This document shows positions 9,038-17,248 of a DNA stretch of 64,000 nt, in pieces. The notes under the pieces are model-generated. The model saw only the letters and a list, made by a program, of their open reading frames with translations. It was not told where the DNA came from and made no database searches. The translations under genes were made by a program, and so were the position numbers. The first letter of the stretch is position 1; every line of letters begins with the position of its first letter. This DNA comes from Mucilaginibacter sp. L294. Its GTDB lineage: Bacteria; Bacteroidota; Bacteroidia; Sphingobacteriales; Sphingobacteriaceae. The stretch is taken from the NCBI RefSeq assembly GCF_001636615.1, contig NZ_LGEK01000010.1:1-64000 (forward strand), given 5' to 3'.

Positions 9038-10237
9038 ATGCGCGCGCTTTCCTGCTTTTTGCTTACACTGTGCTTTACAGTGTGTTTTACTACCGTAAAA
9101 GGGCAGGGGCAACAGGTACGCGTTGATTTTTATAAAGACCCTTTCCTGGTTACGGTAGATAAGTCTGTTTTGATAGATATACCGCAGCAGTTCACCGCCG
9201 AAAGTTTTAGGAAGGGATACGCGGCAATTGGCGCCGCAAAATACCAGCCCATTATCGATTCGCTTTTAAGTTACAAAGCAGAGCATCAGCTGAGCGATTG
9301 GCTGTATTACCAGTTGATCCGCAGGGTGGCGCAGCAAATTAGTCCCAAAGAGGATAATTACGGCAGGTACACTTTTTACAAATGGTTGATGCTGAGCAAA
9401 TCGGGGTACGACGCCCGGCTGGCCATATCCCACCAAAAGGTTATCTTTTATATTTACAATAACGAGGATATAAGCGATATACCGTATTTTATGGTTGATG
9501 GTAAACAGTTTGTTTGCCTGAACATACACGACTATGCGAATACCAACCTTAACGATGATCCGCCCGTGCCGGTAAACATCCCCATCGCGGCGGCAACAAA
9601 TGCATTCTCATACAAGGTTACCCTAATGCCCGATTTTAAGCCTGCAAATGATATTGAGAAGGATGTATCATTTACTTACGACAGGAAAAAGTACCACTTC
9701 AAAGTAAAGCTGAACACCGACCAGCAAAAGGCTTTCACCAATTACCCGGGCGTTAGTTTTGAAACCTATTTTAACATCCCGCTGAGTAAGGAAACCTATG
9801 GCTCGCTTATCCCGTTGTTAAAAAATAATATGAAGGGGATGGACGAGAAAAAGGGGGTAGACTACCTGATGCGCTTTACCCGTTATGCCTTTTTGTACGA
9901 GAACGACGATGATAACTTCGGCAAGGAAAAACGTTTATCTCCCGGCGAAACGCTGGCTTCCAATTACAGCGATTGCGATGACCGTGCCGCTTTGTTCTTT
10001 TACCTGGTGAAAGAGATCTACAACCTGCCGATGATAGCCCTGCTGTACCCAACACACATCACCATGGCAGTTGAGTTTAGCAAACCCATTGGCGACCCAA
10101 TTGTGTACAACGGCAAAACGTATTCTGTTTGCGAGCCAACCCCACAGACCGAAAACCTGGGTATCGGGCAAATGTCGGCCAAGCTGAAGCATACGCCTTA
10201 CCATGTGGTGTATGCTTATGAGCCGTTACAGAAATAA
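9038..10237 (+). CDS. Secreted transglutaminase-like domain protein
   Basis: A 399-aa protein with a signal peptide (about 1-22, ending VKG). The C-terminal third carries a transglutaminase/cysteine-protease-like triad arrangement: Cys in YSDCDDRAALF, His in PTHITMAVEF and an acidic residue in VCEPTP. The N-terminal part is a mixed domain without a recognised motif. Proteins of this build in Bacteroidota are annotated as transglutaminase-like hypothetical proteins. Whether this one hydrolyses peptides or amides is unknown. It faces the convergent isomerase gene with a 9-bp gap. Confidence 0.65.
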   Translation: MRALSCFLLTLCFTVCFTTVKGQGQQVRVDFYKDPFLVTVDKSVLIDIPQQFTAESFRKGYAAIGAAKYQPIIDSLLSYKAEHQLSDWLYYQLIRRVAQQISPKEDNYGRYTFYKWLMLSKSGYDARLAISHQKVIFYIYNNEDISDIPYFMVDGKQFVCLNIHDYANTNLNDDPPVPVNIPIAAATNAFSYKVTLMPDFKPANDIEKDVSFTYDRKKYHFKVKLNTDQQKAFTNYPGVSFETYFNIPLSKETYGSLIPLLKNNMKGMDEKKGVDYLMRFTRYAFLYENDDDNFGKEKRLSPGETLASNYSDCDDRAALFFYLVKEIYNLPMIALLYPTHITMAVEFSKPIGDPIVYNGKTYSVCEPTPQTENLGIGQMSAKLKHTPYHVVYAYEPLQK

Positions 10238-10246
10238 TATGTTTCT

Positions 10247-11170
10247 CTACAAGAAATTATCGCTTTCCCTGTAAGCTTCTATAACGCGCTGTTCGCCTTC
10301 CTTGCCCGGGCGCGAATTTCCATGCTCCATACCTAAAACGCCCTTGTAGCCTTTCTCGTGCAGGAATTTAAAGATGTTCTTGTAGTTCACTTCGCCGGTG
10401 GTGGGTTCATTACGGCCGGGGTTGTCTCCAATTTGTAGGTAAGCTATCTCGTCCCAGGTAAGTTTAATATTGTTGATCATGTTACCTTCATTTTTTTGCA
10501 TGTGGTACATGTCGTACAATATTTTGCAGCTTGGGCTGTTAACCGCCTTGCATATCATATATGTTTGTGCCGATGTGCGCAGGTACAGGTCGGGCGTATC
10601 ACTTAATGGCTCAAGCACCATTACAATGCCGTGTGGTTCTAATATTTCCGCCCCTTTGCGTAAGGCGGTTATCACGTTTGCATTCTGTATATCAAGTGGC
10701 AGGTTACGGGCAAAATCGCCGGGTACTACGGTAGCCAGTTTGCCGCCACAGCGTTTTGATACCTCAACGGCCTGCTTGCAGCCCTTTATAAATATGTCAA
10801 TATGTTCCTGCTTGTTTGCAGTAAGGGTGTTTTGGCCGTTGCCGCCTTTATCTACCACAAACACGCCCATTTTCATACCCAGTTTGGCCAAAAGGTTACC
10901 AATTTTTTCCTGTTCGGCAGCGGGGCGACCGGACATCCCGTTATCTTCAATGCTCCGGAAACCCTGATCGTACATAAACTGGATCTGATCCAGGAAGCTG
11001 TTCCCTGCCAGGTTCTTAAACATGCCATCGTGCGGGGCGTAGTTCAGGTTAAAGGGCTTGCCTGCTGCATCCGCAGGGTTTTTGAGGGTCGAATTAGCAA
11101 TAACTGCCGTACCGGTTAAAAGGGTGCCGGCTAATACCGTGCTATTTTTTAAAAAACTGCTTCTGTTCAT
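10247..11170 (-). CDS. Hydroxypyruvate isomerase-like sugar isomerase/epimerase, exported
   Basis: Xylose-isomerase-like TIM-barrel protein. From the ATG ending at 11170 it is 307 aa and opens with a signal sequence (MNRSSFLKNSTVLAGTLL...) typical of Bacteroidota exported members. An upstream in-frame ATG at 11200 would add 10 residues in front of the signal and is less likely. Core motifs are VLEPLSDTPDLYL, ILYDMYHMQ, HIQIGDNPGRNEP-like (YLQIGDNPGRNEPTTGEVNY) and LGMEHGNSRPG, the metal-binding E/D/H/E set of hydroxypyruvate isomerase-type enzymes. The substrate is unknown. It lies downstream of an MFS gene on the same strand. Confidence 0.82.
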   Translation of the reverse strand: MNRSSFLKNSTVLAGTLLTGTAVIANSTLKNPADAAGKPFNLNYAPHDGMFKNLAGNSFLDQIQFMYDQGFRSIEDNGMSGRPAAEQEKIGNLLAKLGMKMGVFVVDKGGNGQNTLTANKQEHIDIFIKGCKQAVEVSKRCGGKLATVVPGDFARNLPLDIQNANVITALRKGAEILEPHGIVMVLEPLSDTPDLYLRTSAQTYMICKAVNSPSCKILYDMYHMQKNEGNMINNIKLTWDEIAYLQIGDNPGRNEPTTGEVNYKNIFKFLHEKGYKGVLGMEHGNSRPGKEGEQRVIEAYRESDNFL

Positions 11171-11254
11171 GGTAATAGGTGTAATAATTGGAGGTTGCAA
11201 TATCTTATTTTTTACGGTAATTACTGTGCCGCACTGTATTTTATTGACAGGAGA

Positions 11255-12802
11255 TCACTTTTTTTCTTTCTTCACCGCGCTGTTCCTGATAAACAGTACC
11301 GCCATTAATGAGCCTAAAAAGCCAAGCCCGGCAGCGATGCGCATAATATCGCCATATGCAGCTATGAAGCTGTTTTTATAGGCTTTTTCTATAGCTGCCT
11401 TGTCCTGCCCGGTAAAGTTGTCGGGTACTTTGGCGTTACCCAGGTTTACACTTTGCTTTATAACCTCCTGCTTTTGCTGGTCGTTCAGTTTTACATTTTT
11501 GATCTCGCCCTGCAATGCCCCGGTGAAGAACAATACGGCCAATGCGCCAAGGATCGCGTTAGCAAAAACATTGGCTATGCGGGTAAGCGCGTTGTTTACG
11601 CCCGATGCCGTACCCGAAAAATGATCGCTTACCGAACCCATAACCGCTGCTGTAAGCGGCGCTACCGTGAACGACATGCCCAACCCAAAAACCAGTATCC
11701 CCGGGAAAAAGGTTGTCCAATAGGCGGATGGCCCGGCGGTTTGCTTTACAAATGATAAAATGAGCAGGCCTAAGCCGGCTAAAGCCGGGCCGGTGATCAG
11801 TAATAGCCTTGGGCCGTGTTTATCAGCTAAAGCGCCCGCAAAACGGGCAATGGTTATCATCAATAGTGTAAATGGCAAAAATGTTAATCCCGATTGCAAC
11901 TGGCTGTATCCCTGTACCTGCACCATGTTCAGCCCTAAAAACAGCATACCCGCGCCAAGCCCGGCATACAGGAAAAACGTAAGCAGGTTGGCGCCGCTAA
12001 AAGTTAGGTTGGTAAAAAGCTGTAAAGGCATCATGGGCGATTTGCTTTTCTTTTCGATAAAAATGAAAGCCGCTAACAACAATATCCCGGTAATTAATGA
12101 CATATACACCTGCCAGTTACCTAAACCAACCGCCGGGATGCGCAAAAAACCAAAGGTAACTGCTGCCAAACCAAGCGCTATGGCAATGGCCCCGGTTAGG
12201 TCAAGGCTTTGCTTAGTGTCTTCATCTTTGATCTCTTTTACCTGTTTGGCAAGGATGATCAACGCAAAAATACCAATTGGTATGTTGATGAAAAATATGT
12301 ATCGCCAAAGGCCAGCATCGCCAAAAGCACCGCCCAAAACCGGGCCGCCCATGGTAACCACGGTGGTGAACGCGCTCCAGGTGCCAATGGCTTTTCCACG
12401 TTCGTTGGGGTTAATGGAAGAGGAGAAGAGCGATAAGCTGCCGGGTATCATCAACGCCCCGCCAATGCCCTGCAGCATCCTGAATACAACCAGCAAGGTA
12501 ACACTGGGGGCAAACCCGCAGGCGGCAGAACCCACTATAAAAATGAATATTCCCACCATAAACACCTTTTTGCGGCCAAGCTTATCGCCCAATGAGCCCC
12601 CGATAAGGATAAGTGCGGCCAGCATCAGCAGGTAGGCGTTCAGGATCCAGAAGAGGTCGGTGCCACTGGCATCCAGGTTTTTTTGCAGGGATGGCAATAC
12701 CACATTTAATGCCGTACTATCAATAAATGCCATAGCTGATGCCATGATAGATGAGGCCATTATCCACTTGCCTGCCTTACTGCCTAACGCAACTGTTGCC
12801 AT
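11255..12802 (-). CDS. MFS transporter, DHA2 (14-TM) drug:H+ antiporter type
   Basis: A 515-aa membrane protein with about 14 hydrophobic segments. Motif A (GGSLGDKLGRKKVF) follows TM2, motif C-like glycine/proline sequence (GGPVLGGAFGD) is in TM5, and the TM1 motif D1-like stretch FIDSTALNVVLPSLQ is typical of EmrB/QacA exporters. A C-terminal soluble loop (about 430-480) precedes the last helix. Likely role: proton-driven export of hydrophobic compounds; substrate unknown. It is transcribed away from the ECF sigma gene. Confidence 0.9.
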   Translation of the reverse strand: MATVALGSKAGKWIMASSIMASAMAFIDSTALNVVLPSLQKNLDASGTDLFWILNAYLLMLAALILIGGSLGDKLGRKKVFMVGIFIFIVGSAACGFAPSVTLLVVFRMLQGIGGALMIPGSLSLFSSSINPNERGKAIGTWSAFTTVVTMGGPVLGGAFGDAGLWRYIFFINIPIGIFALIILAKQVKEIKDEDTKQSLDLTGAIAIALGLAAVTFGFLRIPAVGLGNWQVYMSLITGILLLAAFIFIEKKSKSPMMPLQLFTNLTFSGANLLTFFLYAGLGAGMLFLGLNMVQVQGYSQLQSGLTFLPFTLLMITIARFAGALADKHGPRLLLITGPALAGLGLLILSFVKQTAGPSAYWTTFFPGILVFGLGMSFTVAPLTAAVMGSVSDHFSGTASGVNNALTRIANVFANAILGALAVLFFTGALQGEIKNVKLNDQQKQEVIKQSVNLGNAKVPDNFTGQDKAAIEKAYKNSFIAAYGDIMRIAAGLGFLGSLMAVLFIRNSAVKKEKK

Positions 12803-12962
12803 ACCAAAGGTTTATAAAGTAAACTTACATATAACCAATGGCTAATGCTATGGAGTTTTGTATTAAACCACTTAGTGTATAGAAATTAATTAATTGTTTT
12901 TTATTTAAAATAAACTTTGTAATTATGCCTTACCAATTACTCAAACCATTTACCGTCCATTT

Positions 12963-13550
12963 ATGCTTCCAGATAAGGAATATCAAATGTGGCCTGATAC
13001 AGAGCTTATAGCCATGTTGCGGGCGGACGACCGTAAGGCGTTTGAGTTGCTGTACAACAGATATTCCTCCAAAATTTACCAGGTGGCCTATAACCTGTTC
13101 AGGGATAAGGATGTTTGTGAAGACCTGGTGCAGGAGTTATTTATCGACCTTTGGGCAAAAAGAAACCGCCTTAATATATCTTCGCTTGAGTGGTATTTGA
13201 AGGTGGCCATTAAAAACCGTGTGCTAATGTACATTCGTACCCAAAAAGCCACGCTTGACCTTAGCGCCATTGCCACGCTTACCGAAAAATATACTGCCGA
13301 TAGTAAGCTGATGCAAAACGACATCAGTAAGATACTGGAAAATAATGTGGAGCGCCTGCCCGAGAAATGCCGCCAGATATTTAAACTGAGCCGTAAGGAA
13401 TACCTGACGAACAAGGAGATCGCATCGCGCTTAAATATCTCAACCAAAACGGTCGAGAATCAGATCACCATTGCCCTGCGCTACCTGCGCACCGGCCTTA
13501 CCGATTATTTGCCGTTGATAATTGCCGCCCTGTTAACCCCACTTTTTTAA
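12963..13550 (+). CDS. RNA polymerase ECF-type sigma-70 factor
   Basis: A 195-aa ECF sigma factor. Region sigma2 (about 20-85: FELLYNRYSSKIYQVAYNLF, EDLVQELFIDLWAKR) and sigma4 (about 125-180: LPEKCRQIFKLSRKEYLTNKEIASRLNISTKTVENQI) are clear. The hydrophobic C-terminal tail is typical of Bacteroidota SigK/FecI-like members. Such factors usually sit directly before a FecR anti-sigma gene and drive a SusC/SusD locus. Here the FecR gene starts 2.5 kb downstream, beyond three reverse-strand genes. The last 53 bp overlap the 3' end of the convergent MFS gene. Confidence 0.93.
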   Translation: MLPDKEYQMWPDTELIAMLRADDRKAFELLYNRYSSKIYQVAYNLFRDKDVCEDLVQELFIDLWAKRNRLNISSLEWYLKVAIKNRVLMYIRTQKATLDLSAIATLTEKYTADSKLMQNDISKILENNVERLPEKCRQIFKLSRKEYLTNKEIASRLNISTKTVENQITIALRYLRTGLTDYLPLIIAALLTPLF

Positions 13551-14895
13551 AAACCAAAGGGATCAGCAAAACAAGCAGTATAGCACAAGCTATGCTGATG
13601 TTATAACCGATGTGATGAAAGCTTTCATCAGTAACGCCGTTTTTAAATGCTGCCTTGAGTTGTGTGCCCGATAGGATGGCCCCAATGTACGCGGCCGTAC
13701 GGTAAAGCCCGAATGATACCCCTTTTTGCGCCAAAGGTGCTTCTTCATTTAGTAACGATTGATTGGCAATGATGTTCGTCCCTTCGGCTGCGCCTGCTGT
13801 TATACCTATCATCACTATAAAAGGGAGCGGCATACCTCCGTTTAGTAAAAATATGCCTGCACAGGCCAGAAAAAGCAAGATAACCCCTAATACATTCTGC
13901 AGTTTTGATTTATCAATTTTGGCAATAAGCAAACCTGCTGCAATGGCCGTAAGCGAGTTGGGTAGCATAATTAGCCCTGTATGTAACGGTATGAGGTGTT
14001 TTACGCCCTCCAGCCATTGGGGTAGGCCGTAAAGTAACAGGTAAAGTACGTAACTGGTGGTAAGCCCCCTGATATAAACCATTGATAGGGATGGTTTTTG
14101 AACCAGCAGCTTCACATCAATAAACGGTGCTTCATGTCGCCACTCCCAAATGCACAGGGCCGATAGAGAAACAATGGCTGCGGGAATATAATACCACGCA
14201 AGATGATCTGCCATCAGCAAAGCCAAAAGGGATAGTAAGAACGCGATGAAGAAAATAATACCAACGGTATCCAGCCGCGCAAAAATGCTTTGTTTACGAT
14301 AGTTTGCTGCTGATGGAAAATCGGGCAGGGAACGGGATAAGATCAAGCCCGCTATAACCAGCGGAACATTGATCAGAAAGATACCCTGCCAGCCAAATAG
14401 TTGCGTAAGCAAGCCGCCAAGCGTTGGGCCTAAAACCAGGCTTACCTGCCCGGATATGGCAATAATACCCAGTACAGGGCCGGGTACCGCTTTATCTTCG
14501 GCCGCGTATTTTTTGCCAATTAAGGCCATGGCCGATGGGTATGCCGCGGATGTGCCCAGGCCCAGCAAGATCCTTGAAACCACCAACCAGCCAAAACCGG
14601 GCGCAAATATGCCGGTAAGCGCTGCCGCCAGTATCAGCAAAAAGCCCAGGTTGTTAACCCTGCGGGCGCTGTAAATATCGGCCAGGCGCCCCATAAGCGG
14701 CTGGGCAATGGTTGATGTAATGTATAGCGACGTGATCAAAACAGCGCCTTGCCCGGTGGTTATTTTAAATGAATTACACAACGTGGCCAACGCGGTTGCC
14801 AGCATGGTTGAATTTAGCGGGTTTAGCATGGTGCCAAGCACCAGCGGCAGCATAAACTTCCAGGGGATGGGTGCTTTATTGGCGGCTTTTGTCAT
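13498..14895 (-). CDS. MFS transporter (drug efflux type)
   Basis: A membrane protein of about 465 aa with 12-14 hydrophobic segments. Motif A appears as GRLADIYSARRV, and the TM1 region PLNSTMLATALATL resembles DHA exporters. The ATG at 14895 leaves a single base after the stop codon of the upstream isochorismatase-like gene, so the two are translationally close in one operon. An upstream in-frame ATG at 14949 lies inside that gene and is less likely. The last 18 codons overlap the 3' end of the ECF sigma gene. Probably an exporter controlled by the MarR gene at the head of the operon. Confidence 0.88.
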   Translation of the reverse strand: MTKAANKAPIPWKFMLPLVLGTMLNPLNSTMLATALATLCNSFKITTGQGAVLITSLYITSTIAQPLMGRLADIYSARRVNNLGFLLILAAALTGIFAPGFGWLVVSRILLGLGTSAAYPSAMALIGKKYAAEDKAVPGPVLGIIAISGQVSLVLGPTLGGLLTQLFGWQGIFLINVPLVIAGLILSRSLPDFPSAANYRKQSIFARLDTVGIIFFIAFLLSLLALLMADHLAWYYIPAAIVSLSALCIWEWRHEAPFIDVKLLVQKPSLSMVYIRGLTTSYVLYLLLYGLPQWLEGVKHLIPLHTGLIMLPNSLTAIAAGLLIAKIDKSKLQNVLGVILLFLACAGIFLLNGGMPLPFIVMIGITAGAAEGTNIIANQSLLNEEAPLAQKGVSFGLYRTAAYIGAILSGTQLKAAFKNGVTDESFHHIGYNISIACAILLVLLIPLVFKKVGLTGRQLSTANNR

Positions 14896-14896
14896 G

Positions 14897-15499
14897 TTAT
14901 GCCAATGGCTGTAAATGCACAATAATGGCATCGGTGGTGTCAATTTCACCTATACGGGGGAAAATGGTAGTCAGGCTATGCTCATGTTGTGGCAAAGCAA
15001 AATCTGTCATGGCGTCACTGGCAAACGTAAGGTTATAACCCAGTTCGCTGGCTGTGCGGGCGGTACCTTCAACGCCAATACTGGTTGCAATACCGGCCAA
15101 AACAATGCCTGTTATGCCGCGCTTTTGTAGCTCGTGGTGTAGCGGGGTTTCAAAAAAAGCGCTCCAGGTGTGTTTGGTTATCTGCAGGTCGGTATCATGT
15201 ATCTTTAATTGCGGTACAATGTTTATGGCACCCGATGCTTCTGCCTGGGCCTTTGCTTCTGCAATGGCTTCAGCTGTTTTTGGGGATGAGGATTTTTCTG
15301 ACCGTACAAATGTCCATTTTGCGCCAAGTGTGTTAACGTTTATCAATACAACGGGCAGGTTTTTAGCGCGGAAAGCATCTGCAAGTTTGCCCGACCGTTC
15401 TATAATTTCGGCACTCGGGTGTAAAAATGGGTAGGCTGCTATGTTGTTTTGCAGGTCAATTAAAACCAATGCGGTTTTGGGGTCTAATGCGGTTATCAT
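14897..15499 (-). CDS. Isochorismatase-family hydrolase lacking the catalytic cysteine
   Basis: A 200-aa alpha/beta protein of the isochorismatase-like superfamily. D15 (LVLIDLQNN) and K109 (ITKHTWSAF) of the catalytic site are present. The usual Cys of amidohydrolase members is replaced by G142 in ATSIGVEGTAR, and the protein has no cysteine at all. True isochorismatases (EntB, PhzD) also have Gly at this position. It therefore may act as a vinyl-ether hydrolase rather than a nicotinamidase-type enzyme, but no isochorismate pathway genes are nearby. Middle gene of the marR-MFS operon, 18 bp after marR. Confidence 0.85.
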   Translation of the reverse strand: MITALDPKTALVLIDLQNNIAAYPFLHPSAEIIERSGKLADAFRAKNLPVVLINVNTLGAKWTFVRSEKSSSPKTAEAIAEAKAQAEASGAINIVPQLKIHDTDLQITKHTWSAFFETPLHHELQKRGITGIVLAGIATSIGVEGTARTASELGYNLTFASDAMTDFALPQHEHSLTTIFPRIGEIDTTDAIIVHLQPLA

Positions 15500-15517
15500 G
15501 ATAATAAATGTTTGTTT

Positions 15518-15955
15518 TTATAAAGTATGTTTAAAATCCATCACCTTGGTCATTACGCCGAGGGCATCCTGTAGTGTTTTTTTCTCGGCTTCTGATAAAG
15601 TACCGTCAATAGCTTGGGTGAGCCATTCATCACGCTCATAACGGGTGTGCTCAACTATCTGCCGGCCTTTGGCTGTAAGAGAAATAAGGGATTTACGTTT
15701 GTCGACATCCGATGGGGTTTTTTCAATAATGCCCAGGCCTTGCAGGCGTATCAGTAATTCTGACATAGACTGTAGCTTAACCATAATTAGTTTGGCAAGC
15801 TCGGTAGCTGATAAGGCTTGCTCGTGGTATAGGTACGACAGTGTAGAAAATTCTGATAAGGAAAGATTATCTACCGAACTGACGGTTTTCCTTAATCTTT
15901 TGCTGAGGCCCGAGATGATATGCCTGAAAGATGATGCGATTACTGATGTTTCCAT
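15518..15955 (-). CDS. MarR-family transcriptional regulator
   Basis: A 145-aa winged-helix repressor. The HTH is visible as LSATELAKLIMVKLQSMSELLIRLQGLGIIEK (about residues 50-85), and the wing follows as TPSDVDKRKSLISLT. It heads an operon with an isochorismatase-like enzyme and an MFS exporter, the classic arrangement for ligand-responsive efflux control. A palindrome between its start codon and its -7 box (15963-15986) is the likely autoregulatory operator. Confidence 0.9.
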   Translation of the reverse strand: METSVIASSFRHIISGLSKRLRKTVSSVDNLSLSEFSTLSYLYHEQALSATELAKLIMVKLQSMSELLIRLQGLGIIEKTPSDVDKRKSLISLTAKGRQIVEHTRYERDEWLTQAIDGTLSEAEKKTLQDALGVMTKVMDFKHTL

Positions 15956-15962
15956 AATTAAG

Positions 15963-15996
15963 CAGGTAAACTGATAAGGTTACCTGTTCAAATATA
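15963..15996 (-). promoter_or_regulatory. marR promoter with overlapping operator palindrome
   Basis: On the minus strand TATATTTG (15989-15996) matches TAnnTTTG exactly. Immediately downstream, CAGGTAAAC (15963-15971) and GGTTACCTG (15978-15986) form a 9-bp inverted repeat with one mismatch and a 6-bp spacer. It covers the expected transcription start, where a repressor would block initiation. The marR start codon is 8 bp further on. Confidence 0.65.
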
Positions 15997-16083
15997 TGAA
16001 ATAGATAGTCATTGCCATGTATAAAAATATTTTAATATTGTTTGGGGGGTAGCCCCGCCGATTGCATCTTACATATATAAACC

Positions 16084-17034
16084 ATGAGAAAGTTTACTTT
16101 TCTGAGAAAAAAAATCCAGGCAAAAGACCGCGCTTTGCAGGAGAAACTTGTACATCATTATTTTGACGACCTGCAGCTTAACCAACAGCCAGCAGCCGGC
16201 GAAGATGCAGGTTTTGACAGCAAAGAGGTTTACAACCGCATCATCACTCATATTGATGCCATGCCGGTTAAGCGCGCCGGTGCCGGTAAAAAATGGATGG
16301 TAGCAGCCTCATTATTTGCAGTGGCATCAGTAGCCACCTTAGGTTTTTACAACCGTGCCCGCATCCAGGATATTGTATCACCCATTGCCCAAAAACAATT
16401 TAGTACAGTTAACGGGCAGATAGCCAGCTTAACCCTGGCCGATGGTACAAAGGTTTGGCTTAACGGCGGCAGTAAACTAAGCTACCCTGAAGCTTTCCGT
16501 GGCGATAAAAGAGAGATCACCCTAACCGGTGAAGCTTTTTTAGAAGTAGCGCATGATGCTACAAAAGCATTCATCGTACATACAGGCAGCATCCGCACCC
16601 AGGTATTGGGTACCAGCTTTAATGTAAAGGCTTACGCCGAGGATGGTTTTGTAAAGGTTGATGTAGTTACCGGTAAGGTAGGGGTTGTGGCAGCATTGGC
16701 CCCTACAGTATTTTTAACACCCGCCCAGGAGGTTACGGTTGATAAGAAAAGCCACAGTGCCGTTACAGTTAAAGGCATTGATGTTGCCGCGCTTAGCGGC
16801 TGGAAAGATGGCGATTTTATAGTGAAAAATATGCCGTTGCCCGAGGTGTTGAACGCCGTTAAACATCGCTTTAATGTATTAATAAAGGCCGATGCCAACT
16901 TAACCAAATGCTCCATATCTGCCAACTTTACTAATGTATCATTACAGAATATTATGCGGATCATAGCCAAATTGGTAAAGGGTAAAGTATCGGCTGATGG
17001 CCAGGACTACCAGCTAAAAGGCAAAGGGTGTTAA
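16084..17034 (+). CDS. FecR-family anti-sigma factor
   Basis: A 316-aa inner-membrane protein. It has an N-terminal cytoplasmic region (about 1-75), a single TM helix (about 77-97, KKWMVAASLFAVASVATLGFY), a periplasmic FecR domain (about 110-205, with LADGTKVWLNGGSKLSYP and GEAFLEVAHDATKAFIVHTG) and a C-terminal domain (DUF4974-type, about 245-310). In the known mechanism it holds an ECF sigma factor until a TonB-dependent transducer (STN-containing SusC) signals substrate. The SusC gene starts about 200 bp downstream and carries an STN domain, consistent with this. Its probable partner sigma is at 12963-13550. Confidence 0.92.
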   Translation: MRKFTFLRKKIQAKDRALQEKLVHHYFDDLQLNQQPAAGEDAGFDSKEVYNRIITHIDAMPVKRAGAGKKWMVAASLFAVASVATLGFYNRARIQDIVSPIAQKQFSTVNGQIASLTLADGTKVWLNGGSKLSYPEAFRGDKREITLTGEAFLEVAHDATKAFIVHTGSIRTQVLGTSFNVKAYAEDGFVKVDVVTGKVGVVAALAPTVFLTPAQEVTVDKKSHSAVTVKGIDVAALSGWKDGDFIVKNMPLPEVLNAVKHRFNVLIKADANLTKCSISANFTNVSLQNIMRIIAKLVKGKVSADGQDYQLKGKGC

Positions 17035-17124
17035 ATAAAAATAAAAAACCAATTTTTAATAGATAACCAATTATCAGCTAACCTAAATTAAAAACATATA
17101 TGAGAACATAAATACATAAAAAAA

Positions 17125-17151
17125 CCCTGTTCAATGGGATTTGAAACAGGG
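17125..17151. other. Hairpin in the susC leader
   Basis: CCCTGTT (17125-17131) pairs with AACAGGG (17145-17151) across a 13-nt loop. An A-run precedes it, so on the minus strand it resembles a terminator. On the plus strand it could attenuate read-through from fecR into susC. No T-run follows on the plus strand. Confidence 0.4.
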
Positions 17152-17248
17152 CGATTAAAATGCCGGGTTATTATTAAGTGTACGTTTCAGAGGTCGAATT
17201 CAGAGAACGCCGCACTTGAATTTCAAACACTTTAATTTATTCAAATCT

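Noticed and set aside
11760..12635. 291-codon plus-strand ORF opposite the DHA2 transporter
   Set aside because: It lies fully antisense to a clear 14-TM MFS gene, has basic low-complexity composition and no family motif. It is a frame shadow of a GC-richer gene.
12905..12925. TAAACTTTG near -7 motif before the ECF sigma gene (also at 35345)
   Set aside because: It has three rather than two bases between TA and TTTG, so it is not a strict match and was not listed as a promoter.
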